Shown in pieces: positions 43,708 to 55,632 of a stretch of 64,000 bases of DNA. The notes beneath the pieces were generated by a model. It had not been told where the DNA came from and searched no databases. It saw nothing but the letters and a program-made list of their open reading frames with translations. How positions within the stretch are numbered: position 1 is the stretch's first letter; each line of letters begins with the position of its first letter. The stretch comes from Azolla pinnata (taxonomy: Eukaryota > Streptophyta > Polypodiopsida > Salviniales > Salviniaceae): positions 62,001 through 126,000 of the forward strand of contig JBBBWG010018889.1 of the NCBI GenBank assembly GCA_037176905.1, written 5' to 3'. A program made the position numbers and the translations under genes.

Positions 43708-46623
43708 ATGAGCTTCCATGGCGGCGCCAGCTCCCATTCCCCTCCCCATCCATTCTTGTTGTGCTTCTTCTTCTTGTGTTTCTTCTTCTTCTTCTTCTTC
43801 TTCTTGGATGCGCACGTAGACGGATTTCTGTACTCACCGCACGATCTTTACGGTGACGTATTCCCTCAACGGAATCAGTGTTCTTTACATCGCCAGATTG
43901 ATAGACGCTTCTTCGAGATCGCCGAAACTCCGTCCAACGTCTTGGAGGTATCAGCTAAATTCTGCTTTTGTTTCTTCGAATCCTCCTCCTCCTCCTTCCT
44001 TGGGTATCCCACGATTACATTGTTGTTTGACTCTTGATTCTCTTATGCTCCATTTCTTCAGGCGCTGATGTTTCATCGTTCCGTGCTTTGTTCCAGCGCT
44101 CGTTCAGTGCTTTGTTTCCTTTTCCTCTTCTGTTTCTGTTCCGGCTTCCCCTCGTGCAGGATCTCGATTTGGTTGTTTGCTCCAAATTTTCATGTCAATG
44201 TTATGTCTTGCTTCCATAGCCTATGTCCTCGTGATTTCATTTACTGTTTGGACAGGCATCGATTTTGTTCTTATGGCTCGTCTTCATGTGTTGTTTTTAC
44301 TTGCATTTTCATGCATCGCCTTACTTGTCATGATATTAGCTTCTTTCCATCTTGTTTCCTGCTGCTCCTTTGCTTTCTGTTTGCTTTTAGTTTCATGTGA
44401 AGCTTCATTCGCGTATCCTGCTTTCACGCACTGCTCACCTTGCTATTCCATGTATTGTTTTCTCACCGGCTGTTCTGCTGCTTCTCTAGTATTTGTTAAT
44501 CTCTATCGTTTACCCTCTCGTTCTCAAACGTCTTGTCTTGCTTGCTCCCTAATGTGCGGTTTTTCTTTTTCCTTGCGTAATCCTTTGACATTTTCTACAA
44601 TGCCTCATTTTGATTGTTTCGTCTCAGGTTAATGTGCAAGTTTTTGAGCAAGTCATCAAGATCCGGAGGGATGAGTATACTGCAGTGCTTTTTTATGCTG
44701 AATGGTGTCCCTTCTCGAGAACACTTCGGAAAATTTTTGACACAGTGCCAGCATCTTTTCCTACTATTGCTCATCTCGCAGTGGAATCATCTCCTTTATG
44801 GCCAGGGTAAGACGCAGTCTGTTCCAAGATTTACTTCATTTTTAACTAAGGTCGAATCGTTATCCCTTATTATACCAAGATATCTTTCAGCATTTATTGT
44901 GATGGTGGCAATATTGGCGTCCATTTAATGAGATGTGTTGATACACTAGGAATACTTTTGTGAATATAGAGAACGTTTTTATCATCCATCCTGCAGTGGA
45001 TTATACTCTGGGATATAGACTAATAAATCCGCATTTGAAATTGTTCTGATGATTTCCTTGTGAGAAGTGTTTTAGGATGGATACTGTGAGAAAATGTGTT
45101 GAATATTGTTATACATGTCGGATAATTGCTCCAGTTAATTTTCTTCTTTCTTTTGGCCTTCCTTGGCAAGTGTTCGTAGTGAAACACTTCATAGCCATCA
45201 AGCACTGGAACCAACTAATAAGGCTTTCAGTTAATTTTCTTTCTTTTGGCCTTCCTTGGCAAGTATCCGTAGTGTAACACTTTGTAGGCATCAAGCACTG
45301 GGACCAACTAATAAGGCTTTCTCAACTAGATGGTAACAAGGCACAATTTTTTACTAATCATCTGTGGCTCCATTCATCCTGTATGAAGGTAATTCAATGA
45401 TACTCTGTAATTTGCTACCCAACAAGGTTTGAGACCTTCAGTCAAAGCATAAACCAGCCTCATACATATGTAATGGATGCTGAACTTTACTTATTGTGGT
45501 ACCTAATTCGTATAGGCCAATAGTTTTTTGTCATATACACTCTTAAGGCATATCAATCTATGGCATATTTAACCTATTCTGTCTGTTTAATACAGAAATT
45601 TCCAAACAATCTTAAGAATAATGTGATTTCATCATCTCTTAAGATGTCCTACATACAAAATCTCAATGTTATTTACCTTCTTTATTTTTTTGTAACCATT
45701 TTCTGAAATCTGTAGATTAGGAGGCCGTTTTAATATGTCTTTGAGAAGGCACTATCATGATGTTTTTTTCCTTTTTATTACATTATGGTAATGTTAATAG
45801 CAAATAAAGACCTGAATTCCAGGACCTTATTATATCGTTACTTATGGACAACATAACATACAGACATGGATCATGTTGAAGCAGCATAGTTAACGAAAAA
45901 ACTAGTGTTCTTTGCCAAAGCAGCTGCTAGTAGTAATATGCCGTGTTTTCAGAGCTCTCTGAAGAGATTATTAGACTATTAACTCACAGTGTCAGTTTCG
46001 AGTATACAGATATAATTATATTTTTCTCCTTTTCTTTTTAATCCTGCCTATTCTGTCCTTTGTTCGGTCGTACCTGCACATATACATATTAACTATGCCA
46101 ATTCCGTACTTGTCAAAACATACTGTTGTTTAGTTATCATCAGGTTGCATTACATTTCTTCTCTTTCTAATGCCATTACCTATTTTTCTTGACAGACAGC
46201 TTTCTCGACATGGAGTTCGTAGTCTGCCTGTGCTTTTGTTGTACAGCAAAGGGAAGCGCAATCTCTATTATGGGCCTCATAAGCTAGAATCCATTGTCTA
46301 TTTCTACACAAAATCAACAGGTAACTTGCAGACGGCACTCAGTGTTATAGAAAAAGCAATGGTGTTTGCATCTTGTCGTAGGATGGCAGCAAATCATATG
46401 TGACCCGTGCAAAATAATTTGTTCAGGCGTTTTCCCTACACTTGTCTCAATTAAGCTTGAGGGTGGTGATGTAGCAACTTGTTCTACATTGGACAAGGGG
46501 TCAAAGCTGTCGAAGCATGAGGATGTGTGCCTAACGTGTGCAGTGGCATTTCTGTTGTGGAGATTCCTCTTCCCAAGGATAGTAATGGCCATACGATACT
46601 ACGAACATAGAGAAGATGATTGA
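43708..46623 (+). CDS. 5'-adenylylsulfate reductase-like (APRL) thioredoxin protein
   Basis: Four exons, 43708-43947, 44628-44806, 46196-46320 and 46382-46623, give 261 residues. Residues 12-33 are a nearly pure Leu/Phe/Cys hydrophobic stretch, read as a signal peptide for the secretory pathway. A single thioredoxin fold (about 81-181) has AVLFYAEWCPFSRTLRKIF, with one active-site Cys (WCPFS, 106-110), then IAHLAVESSP, GVRSLPVLLLY, YYGPHKLESIVYFY. APRL proteins share this CxxS site and lack the reductase domain of true APS reductases; their substrates are not known. A membrane segment near the C-terminus (VCLTCAVAFLLWRFLFPRIV, about 230-249) suggests anchorage in the ER or plasma membrane. 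The last intron is only 61 bp, so the exon 4/5 junction is less certain. Confidence 0.88.
45132..45325. repeat. Tandem duplication (~98 bp) in APRL intron 2
   Basis: Two copies of a segment starting CAGTTAATTTTCTT and ending CCAACTAATAAGGCTTTC, at about 45132-45229 and 45230-45325, differ at several positions. Confidence 0.85.
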
Positions 46624-47722
46624 GAGGAGATGTCAAAAGGATACAGAAGCAAAGTTAGAAGAAGCAACAAATTATCAATGGAAACCTAGAAAAGCCCTCA
46701 ATGGTGTATAGGAAGCTTCTTGGGTTTTGTTCATCTTCGTTTGCTCTCACAGGTATCTGCTTCTGAAAGTTTCTCAACATCGAATCGGCGAGACTATAAA
46801 GGTTTGAGCGATCATTGCAGTGATCAACCAGTGTCCATGGAAGCCCACAAGACTGCTGCAATCTCTCCTTTCTTCAACGAACTTGACTGCTATCTGAGCG
46901 ACGATTTGTTTAGTTTTTGTGAGGGAGCAATAGCTTTACTTAGATAGCATGGGCATGGATAATTAAGGCAGGGGAAATAACGAATATGATCATAAAGGAA
47001 GTAGTCTTGGGAAGCAATGACAACACTATGTGGGAGTCAACAAAAAACTGATTTACGCCCCCATGTTATGCAAGTTGAATGGGTAAAAAAAACTTCAATA
47101 TCTACCACAGAAGTGTATGCATCTTTCACTGACTTCCCAAATTCCAAGTACGTGGCCACCAAATTATTCGTAAGACTTCAGAATCCCTAACTATTTATTG
47201 ACTGTTAAATTATCATATGATCTCCCATCCTACTTGCCTAACTTTTTCAGGGCAATTAGACCTACTTATGAATAATGCATCATAATGTCCCACATCTATA
47301 TTACTAAAACTTTACAAATGATGCTCCTTCTCATGTTCCAAGGCCCCGAATTTCATTTCAGCTTCCCCATTTTCCCAAATGAGGTGTTCACATCAATTCT
47401 ATTCCATTCAACATTGCAAATTGCAGAAATTAAATCTGGCTGTGATGTTTTTGCCTGTGGCATAGGTATGGAAGCGACAAGCATTCACTCCTGTAAAATG
47501 TTACCGCTCTTGCAAATGCAATTAATTATTTGCTCGGGGGCAGGTTTAGAAAGAAGCCTTGAGGTTCACAAAAAAATTGTAGTATATATATGGCATCTGA
47601 TGTTTGACAAAATGATAAAAATATACAATTTTACTGATATGTGCATTGTTGAACCGACCATTATCTTCTATATATTAATTGTGAAGTGTGGAGTGTTTAT
47701 AGTATTGTCCATTGGACATCAT
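46624..47722. other. Convergent APRL/DUF1997 intergenic region
   Basis: No gene recognised. A plus-strand frame at 47285-47728 (about 147 codons) has no domain and runs into the 3' end of the DUF1997 gene. The left part probably holds the APRL 3' untranslated region. Confidence 0.6.
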
Positions 47723-50700
47723 CTATAAGGTAGAGTTTTCAAACGTGTATTGCGTTGCAGGCATTTCTTTTTTATCATCATCTGATTGTGCCCATTTGTA
47801 GTAATCGTCAAGTAATTGGTCAAGGAAGGCTGGTACCATGCGGTCCACCATAGCTTGCATTATCCTGCAAAACACAATCAAATCTGTTAAGGGTCCTAAG
47901 TTGCTCTCCTGTAATTTGCACCTTCATGCACCATAAAATGGTGGCACATACACATTTCCTGGTACCTCCACAGCTGAAAGTGGCAGAAGAGTGAATGGAA
48001 GTGTATAAACCTGTGTGAATAACGCATACGTAGGTAGTTACAAAAAGACAGCAGCTTGAAAGCAATGTCGAACTGTGGGTTAGCCAAACAGCACTGGTCT
48101 ACATTGAAAAGCTACCTCCAAAGAAACATTCAGCTGTGTATGCACATTCAGTTCATTGTTGATCCCAGAGTTTATGTCCCATGTCAAATGGTTGCGCATG
48201 CTCGCTGTAATAATCATTGTGAACAGTTTTGAGCACAGAATTCTTCTGTAAACTTTGCACCAACAAAATTTACGAGCAAGTGTGTTCACTAACAACTCTG
48301 CATTTAACCTGCAAATTTCAACGTTATGATTGTGGAAATTCTAAGGTTCTCTGCTCCTGGTAAGATATCCCTCGTTCTTCAATGGTATTGCTAGTATTTC
48401 TCTAAGCCAATTAAACTAACTATTGCAGTTGTATCTCGAGTTTAGGGTCTAGAGTGTAAAAATACAGAACTCTGTACGCAATACCTGAGAAACGCTCATT
48501 TTGGTTCTCAACAATGTCAGATCCTTGAAACTGTGGCATAAGAGAAAATTGTCAGGTGTAAATGAAGGCTGGAGGAAGCTGTATATAGAAAAAGAAATGG
48601 TGTTACGTTTAAGAAATCAAACTTTGAATGAAGATGTCAAGCTGCAACTGATAAAAGAGCTTCTGTTAATAGCTTCCATATCAACAGTAGCCCTTTCTCA
48701 GTTCGCCCATGGCACAGGCCCTTTCTCTCAAAAGAGCAAACTTAATTTGTTCAAGTGAAGGGACAATAAAATCTGACAAGATCGAGATGGTACAGATGGT
48801 TCTTTATTACTCTGCTAGTTCACTAAAATTCGACAACAACAATTTTTTACATCCTGGTAAATTCAGGAGTATAATTTACCCTTAGGCATAAGAATAATTT
48901 TTTTTGCTTGAATAGATATCTATGTGAATATGAAGAGAGCAGCTGATCCTAAAATACTACTCATCATAAGAGAGTACCAGAAAGGAAAGCCTGAGTTCTG
49001 GAGTGTTGGAAGCACATATAAAATTCACAAACATATCACCTCTTTGATAGGATTTCTTTTCATGCACGCCTAACAGTACGCCAGGGCTTTGAGTGCAGTT
49101 ACTATATGTTCTAGATTTTTGAGAAATGGTGACGCATGGATAGACATATATTAAAAGAAAAATTATGTACTGATTTAATTTTGATATAAACCTTCCAACA
49201 TAGACAAAAACAAGCATCAAGCAAGATTTTCAAGTGTTGATGATTATGAATTGATTTAAATTTGATGTAGGCCTTCCACGAAGTCAAAAAGAACATCAAA
49301 AGGAATGATAGTAGTCACTGTTTCTTGTTTAGTTTAGATGGCTACATGTTATGGCAAAAAGATCGTGAATATTGGCTAAATTAACATTTAAAGTTCACAA
49401 CAAATTTTTGCATATAGCATACTCACCTTGCATGACAACATTTCAACCACACACTCTTGTTGATTTGTTGAAACACAAAGATCCACTATAGGAGCTACTT
49501 CAAAATCAAAAATTTCCATCTTTGGTAGTGTGCACCTTCATTTCCATAAAATCCAAGTAAACATCATACGGAAAAGGTTAGAACTTCTACGCATAAAAGA
49601 ACATTGCATTAGATTGTTATAATTCATTGCAAGTGTACAAACTAGATTATAACACAGCCATAATGCATATACAAAAATTCCAACAATAGACGATATAGAT
49701 CCAACAAATTCCTTTGCAACATTGTGTATTAAGGTGAAAAAGTAAAATACCTGAAAGTATTGCCACCAATCTGTTCATAACTTTGCAGAGAATTAATGTT
49801 CAGCATTGACTCCATTCCTGCTTGATGGCGCAAAAACTCAGCTAATGGTTTCAGTTGCCCCGTGGTACTGTTGACGTGAATGGGAAACGGAATTGTTTGC
49901 CTCCTCTCAGCATAAAGGTTTGCAATTTTCTTCTTCCTTCCTGAACTGACTGACTGTTCACTCTGAAATTGTGATACCGTTTTCACTGCTCTGCAAAGCA
50001 CTAAATGCAAAAAATTTCAATAAATAAGGTTTCAGCATGGTTGAAAGGAAAGCGATGTAAATTGGCACAGAAACAGTCATTGACCTTAAATATGTGTCCT
50101 TCCCATTGCACAAGCATTGCACTTCATAGTTAAATCTGCTCGCGCTTTCATTGATATGCAGAGAACCGTATGGATAGCCCTGTGGCAAAACAACAAAATG
50201 ATTATGTGAGCTATAAATATAAATGACATCGGAGTCCCATATGGATGCTCATAAGAATCATCCTAAAAACGCAGATTTCATTAAAAGATCTTAATTTTGG
50301 CGAATCTTAACTGCCTACTGAAGAATAAACCTTGATATCCATCTATCTTGTAAAACCAGCGAGAACAGTTTAGATATGGCTATGGCCATTCACAACTGGT
50401 ATGTGTTTGAGCACCGAGAATACACAACATGCTTAAACTATGCCACTTTTACTGCTTCATTTGCAGAAAAAGAAATTCAAAGCCACATATAGCATGGATT
50501 TCGAGATAAAGAAATTCAAATATATGTTCACAAGATGACATTCCTTACAAGATTCACTTTTACTGCTTCATTTGCAGAAAAAGAAATGTACAGCCACATA
50601 TAGTATGAACTTCGAGATAAAGAAATTCAAATATATGTTCACAAGATGACACTCCCTACAAGATTCACTTACAGTCCAAGCACGAGTAATTTCAAAAACT

Positions 50701-51253
50701 TATTTGTCTCCATTTTTCTAGTGCTTCCTTAAGCAACCTTAACTGTTTGAATTATGCTATACTGCTGATCCTAAAAGTTCATTTCTGGACCAAATGCAGG
50801 CATATGAAAGTATTTGTAAGACAGGTAAGGAAGGTAGCAACCAATAAAACCATGACATGGCGAGACATTTCAGTTAGGAGCAAATAGAAATTTTATCAGG
50901 TAAGGTCCATGGAAGAAAACAAGCGATTTCGGTAAGGGATGAGATTCTACATTGAAAAGGAGTTAATATATCCAAGGAAGGAACCAACTGTTGCAAGGAA
51001 TGAGACGTTACTGTAAAGAAAACACAACAAATTTAATGCGAGAACGGAAACAATGTTTTGAGAGGAACGATCGATTAGGGATACAAAGCAGCAAAGAGCC
51101 AAAGCGCGACAAGCAGCGAAGCCAGTTGTTGCGAGAGAAGTGATATTGCAGCTCTAGAATAGCGCCGATCCAAGAAAGGAAGCGGAAAGACGCGGCTGAG
51201 AAGAATTTCACCTGGTGCGAAAGGCGGGGCGAGAAGATGGAGCACAGGGCCAT
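47723..51253 (-). CDS. DUF1997 family protein, probably plastid
   Basis: Eight exons in transcription order, 51212-51253, 50085-50179, 49751-49990, 49427-49535, 48485-48530, 48116-48204, 47952-48010 and 47723-47864, give 273 residues with phases agreeing at all seven introns. DUF1997 is shared by plants and cyanobacteria; the function is unknown, and plastid location is inferred from that distribution. Family blocks run from about 80: RRQTIPFPIHV, LKPLAEFLRHQAGM, LPKMEIFDFEVAPIVDLCV, VEMLSCKFQGSDIVENQNER, FSASMRNHLTW, VYTLPFTLLPLSAVEVPGN and VDRMVPAFLDQLLDDYYKW. The tail is DDDKKEMP followed by 12 polar residues. Exon 1 encodes only MALCSIFSPRLSHQ, a plausible transit-peptide start, followed by a ~1-kb intron. 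Exon 6 was placed at the later acceptor because it restores the ...RFSASMRN... junction. Confidence 0.9.
50444..50670. repeat. Tandem duplication (111 bp) in DUF1997 intron 1
   Basis: Two copies begin CACTTTTACTGCTTCATTTG at 50444 and 50555 and run to ACAAGATTCACTT. They differ at only a few positions. Confidence 0.88.
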
Positions 51254-51464
51254 GGGAGAGACCTCGACGACGATCAGGATCGGAACCGGAATCCGAATCC
51301 GAATCCGAATCAGAATCAGAATCAGAAGAAGGAGAAGAAGGAATTCATCATCTGAGGGGGAGGGAGGGAGAAGATTTTATGGATCAAAATGAGGCCAAAA
51401 ATACATCTCTGGATTTTGCAGCTCTAAACTTTGCATCTGTATTTTTAGATCTCTATTTTTTGCA

Positions 51465-51845
51465 TCACACACATGCACACACCAATGCATGCATGCATGC
51501 ATACATCCACATGCACGCACACATGCATGCACACACACATACATACATACGTGCATGACATACATGCATGCATACATACACACACGCATGCATACATGCA
51601 TGCGTGCATACATACATACATACGTGCATGACATACATGCATGCATGCATGCATACATACACTCAATGCTCAATGATGCACACGTGCATGTTGTACATGA
51701 TCTACATACATGCTCAGGCACCTACATGCATGCATGCATAGGCACGGACGCACATGCACGTATGCATGTATGCATGCATGCATGCATAGATGTTGGCACA
51801 CCTACATGTATCCATAGATGCTGGCACACATGCACACATACGGCG
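51465..51845. repeat. CATGCATA/CATACATA microsatellite array
   Basis: Alternating purine-pyrimidine sequence built of CATGCATG, CATACATA and CACACATG units. Cys/Met/His-rich minus-strand frames across it are artefacts. Such tracts can adopt non-B DNA; this is inference. Confidence 0.9.
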
Positions 51846-52149
51846 TAGAAGTTGTTGATATACATGGATCTAGAACGAAGCCGGATCCTTGAAAGAGGAA
51901 TCCGAAGAAAGAGGCAGGAGTGAAGTTGCTTGAATCGAGCAGCGGAGAATCATCCGTCGCCAGTTCAGTTAAGGGGGGAATCGGATTCGACTTCTGGTCG
52001 AGTAGATCGACGATTCAGCTCGTCGGCGAAAAACGGATCGATGATCCCGTCGATTCCCGATTCACAGCGATAAAATTATTGCTCGTTTGCCTCATACTAG
52101 TCAGATTTCGCGGCTAATAAAACATCCAGATGTCCGAGGTTAAGTGTTC

Positions 52150-52955
52150 TTGTTTCAGACTTGTTCTTGAATTAAGATTAGGATCAGGGTATGGTTAGAG
52201 TTAGGCTTAGGATTAGGATTTGGTTACAGTTAGGGTTAGGGTTAGGGTTAGGAATAGGAATAGAAATAGGGTTACGGTGTAGTTTTGGGTCAGGATTAGA
52301 GTATGCTTAGAGTTAAGCTTAGGCTTAGGGTGTGGTTAGAGTTAGGGTTAGGGTTAAGGGTAGAGTTAGGCTAGAATTAGGATTAGGGTTAAGTTTAGTC
52401 GAGTTAGGATTAGAATTAGGGTCAAGGTTAGTTTAAGGGTTAGTTGAGTTAGCAATTAGGATTAGGGTTAAGGTTAGTGAAGTTAGGGTCTGGGTTTGGG
52501 CCAACGTTGCTTGGTTTTTTTGCAACCCAACCCTAACCCTAACCCTAACCCTAATCCTAATTGAAGTACACACCCTAACCCTAATCCTAATCCTAATTCA
52601 AGAACACACCCTAACCCTAACCCTAATCCTAACCCAAGACCGCACCCTAACCCTAATCCTAACCCAAGACCACACCCTAACCCTAATCCTAACCCAAGAA
52701 CACACCCTCGCCGTAATCCTAACCTAACCCTAATCCTATCCCTCTAACCCCAATGCCAACCCAAGACCACACCCCCGCCCTAATCCTAAACCCTAACCCT
52801 AACCCTAATCCTATCCTGCTAACCCCAATTCCCACACCCTCACCCTAATCCTAAACCCGAACCCTAACCCTAGTCCTAGTCCTAATCCTAATCCTTATCC
52901 AAATTCAAAGAACACACCCTAACCCTAATCCTAACCCTCTAACCCCCCCCCCCCC
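52150..52955. repeat. Head-to-head telomere-like array (TTAGGG)n-(CCCTAA)n
   Basis: The left half (about 52170-52500) reads TTAGGG with many variants (TTAGGATTAGGA, TTAGAGTTAGG), including a near-perfect run at 52229-52252. The right half (52526-52945) reads CCCTAACCCTAATCC, with a ~30-bp higher-order unit containing AACCCAAGACCACACCCTAA. The strands switch at about 52480-52528 through GGGTTTGGGCCAACGTTGC and GCAACCCAACCC, a loose inverted repeat. A C-run of about 11 bases sits at 52945-52955. It lies 145 bp before the plus-strand gene. Confidence 0.92.
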
Positions 52956-52998
52956 AATTCCTACCCGGGTTCAAATCCGGACCAGACCAGAACAACAA

Positions 52999-53090
52999 TT
53001 TCAGATAAGAAGCAGAAGAAGAACGAAGGAGGAAGCAGAAGAAGAAGGAAGCAGAAGAAGAAGCAGAAGAAGCAGAAGAGGAAGCTAGAG
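52999..53090. repeat. (GAA)n-rich leader tract
   Basis: Imperfect GAAGAAGAAGCAGAAG repeat ending a few bases before ATG 53099, probably in the 5' leader of the small plus-strand gene. Confidence 0.8.
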
Positions 53091-53098
53091 TTGCAGCT

Positions 53099-54538
53099 AT
53101 GGAGAAGATGTTCGGGCCTGCATACGGTGGAGACCCCGGTATCCCCCACTCCGGGAAAGATGGCTTCTCCAACATCTTCTGGGGCTGCATCGCCACCGCT
53201 GCTTACTCCTGCGTCTGCCCTTACTACTGGCAGCAGTGCAACAACCATTACAAGTAAGGATTCCCACTTGATTCCCACTTGATTCCCTCTCCCCCGCTCA
53301 CCACAAGGAAGAAGAAGAAAGATGAAGAGGGCGAGGGCTACCCCAGGAAGAAGAAGAAGATGAAGAAGGAGGGAAGAAGACCACGACGAAGAAGCATTAC
53401 TCATTATCATCATCATCATCCTCTTTATCCCGCATTCACTCCTTTCGTCTTTCATTCCTCACGGCTTCTTTTTATTGCTTTCTAACGTGCTCTTTTATCT
53501 TGCCGATGTTCTGTGTTGGATGCTGCATTGTTTATTTATCCATTTTTGAGTGTCTCAGTGAATTTGTTAAGGTAAGATTTCGTTTTGTGCTGTATTTGTG
53601 CTATATTAGGTCCTTGTTTCTCTTTACAGAAGATCATGTGTGATGCTTTGGATTCTTGTGAGCTCGAACAGTATATTCACTGCTCATCATGGTTCTTCCT
53701 TGCAGTTTTTCACGAGGACTGATTGTGTCAATGTTTTTTTTTTTGATGTTTCATCAGCTGGCACGATCTTGCCATGATATGTGAGAATCACAGATTCAAG
53801 CAAGCTTTGAAGAATAACAAGCGATACGAACCTCTGGTGAGGAGTCCTCTCTTTGTTGTTAGTTGTTTTCTGAATCCTAAAGTATGCTACAATTTTTGCA
53901 CAATAACTCAGAAGATTCGATAGCGCTTATGTTTGAAAAATATGAGAACTTTCTTGTAGAGTTTGGGCAACGTGAAGGGAACCATCGCAGATTTGATTTT
54001 TCAGCATTCTGCTTAAAAACATACTAATGTTTTAGAAACTGTGCGATAATTTTGGAACTGTTTTTAACTATTGTTTAGGACAAACATTTTTGAACCTAAA
54101 TTTGCTGTTGATTCTATTGGTTCTGTTATGAATAGTATTATTGAAATTATTCTCAACCATCAGTTGCATTTTTTTACTCAATGCAACTCAAAAGATCTTA
54201 CGAATGGGGAATATGAGAAAATGAACCCATGTTTGAACTTTTGAGTAGAGTTTTGACAATATGAAGCGAGTCATATTCTGCTTATCAAAATTATTATCAA
54301 AATGTTATCAAAACTCTTTGCCGGTAATATTATCAAAATTCTGCTCATCTATTGATGGCATTTATTTGTTTCACAATAGAATTGCTGAACTGTATTACTC
54401 TGTTCCTCCATAGTATATTCAAGATTGTTAGTAACTATCAGATATATTAACTTGTTTCATTATATGCAGTGGAATAAGTTCATGAACCGGACTCAGCGGG
54501 ATGCGTATTACCACAACTGGGCGGATTATTTTCCTTAA
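53099..54538 (+). CDS. Small protein, possible complex I NDUFB5/SGDH-type subunit
   Basis: Three exons, 53099-53253, 53758-53836 and 54470-54538, give 100 residues with matching phases. It starts MEKMFGPAYGGDPGIPHSG, has a short hydrophobic segment (FWGCIATAAYSCVCPYYW, about 28-45), then a helical charged region (WHDLAMICENHRFKQALKNN) and the end FMNRTQRDAYYHNWADYFP. The layout and the Trp/Tyr-rich end resemble a small plant membrane-arm subunit of mitochondrial complex I that has been matched to animal SGDH (NDUFB5). That naming is from memory and uncertain; the gene model itself is firm. It would sit in the mitochondrial inner membrane with no cleavable presequence evident. Start is the first ATG after the GAA tract. 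Confidence 0.78.
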
Positions 54539-55248
54539 ACTGTTGCATGTTGTTAATTGCTTTGAACCTGGTTAATAATAGGATATTAGGTCTGTCGATT
54601 ATTGGGTTAATCAGTCTTTTGAGTCTTTTTAATCCTGTTAAGATTCTCAACTCTGGATTATATATTTCATGTTCCAAGTGCCTTCTTTTCTCTATCTTGA
54701 TCAATCCTTTTCAGCCATGGGATTGTAGTATATGTGTGTTATCTGATTGAAATAGCATGTGGATGCTGATTCCCAGCCAGAATGCCCTGAGCTCATCCTG
54801 GAATAACTGGAAAACAAGGTTAATGTGGCTGGTGGGTGATTATTGCTCAGAAACTGCAGCCAAATTCTTTTCGGATGAGAGTCTTTGAATGAGAAATGTT
54901 CTCTCCCGAGAGCTAGGTAATGCTAACCACCTATGTATGTATGTGTTTTGGTTGCAGCAGTTCTGTATGTATCACTATTCATATATGCAAATGTTGTATG
55001 GGCTCGGAATACAGGGTTGGGTTGAGGGTTTTGAGGCAAAATTTGCATGGCCTTTTAAGGTTCGATGAAATGGCTGTGCTTGCGATCTCTGGTGCACGAA
55101 TTTTGTCAATCAATTTCTAATTGTTGTGATGGCAAATCATCAGACAATGCTGAATCTCTCAGTGTATACTTCTAAACAGTGCTATCCATTTTGGTTGCCA
55201 GTAATCTGATGGAGATTTTATGTAACTGCATAGCTAGATGTTAGACCG

Positions 55249-55394
55249 ATTGATCGAGGGGCGCAATTTGTATCTTGATGAATGACTTCAATTGATTAAG
55301 TTAATCTCTCCCCCTTGGCCTATTGATCGAGGGGTGCAATTTGTATCTTGATGATCGACTTTAATTGATTAAGTTTAATCTCTACCCCTTGTGC
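55249..55394. repeat. Two-copy tandem duplication, 73 bp
   Basis: Copies at 55249 and 55322 both begin ATTGATCGAGGGG and contain GCAATTTGTATCTTGATGA and AATTGATTAAGTT. They differ at about six positions. Confidence 0.85.
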
Positions 55395-55546
55395 CTTCAT
55401 AATGACGTCTGATCATCCCCCCTTTCTTGCATTCCCTTGATTAATCTGTCGCTCTTCATGCAAACACGTCCACCGTGCTTTTGGCTCTTTAATTGAAGTG
55501 TGTGACAAAATTAACCCACACAAATAGTACCGGTTGTAATTACTGG

Positions 55547-55632
55547 TAGTTGCCTCATTGCTCACAGTTACAATGTGTCAATGTAGAAGTAGTTGCCTCA
55601 TTGCTTACAGATACAATGGGTCAATGTAGAAG
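55547..55632. repeat. Two-copy tandem duplication, 43 bp
   Basis: TAGTTGCCTCATTGCTCACAG and TAGTTGCCTCATTGCTTACAG copies, each followed by TACAATG.GTCAATGTAGAAG. Confidence 0.85.

Larger units (their letters stand above)
51254..53098. other. Divergent intergenic region packed with repeats
   Basis: The shared 5' space of the DUF1997 (-) and NDUFB5-like (+) genes holds four repeat types in order. They are a GAATCC/GAATCAGAA leader tract (51290-51340), a CATGCATACATA array, the head-to-head telomere-like array, and a GAA tract next to the plus-strand start. No gene lies within it. Confidence 0.75.

Noticed and set aside
47285-47728. Plus-strand frame of 147 codons
   Set aside because: AT-rich, no domain, and it overlaps the 3' end of the well-supported DUF1997 gene on the other strand.
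51377-51848. Cys/Met/His-rich frames
   Set aside because: They are translations of the CATGCATA array with no other coding sign.
52962-52990. GGTTCAAATCC, resembling a tRNA T-loop
   Set aside because: The sequence 5' of it is the CCCTAA array; no D-arm, anticodon arm or acceptor stem can be folded.
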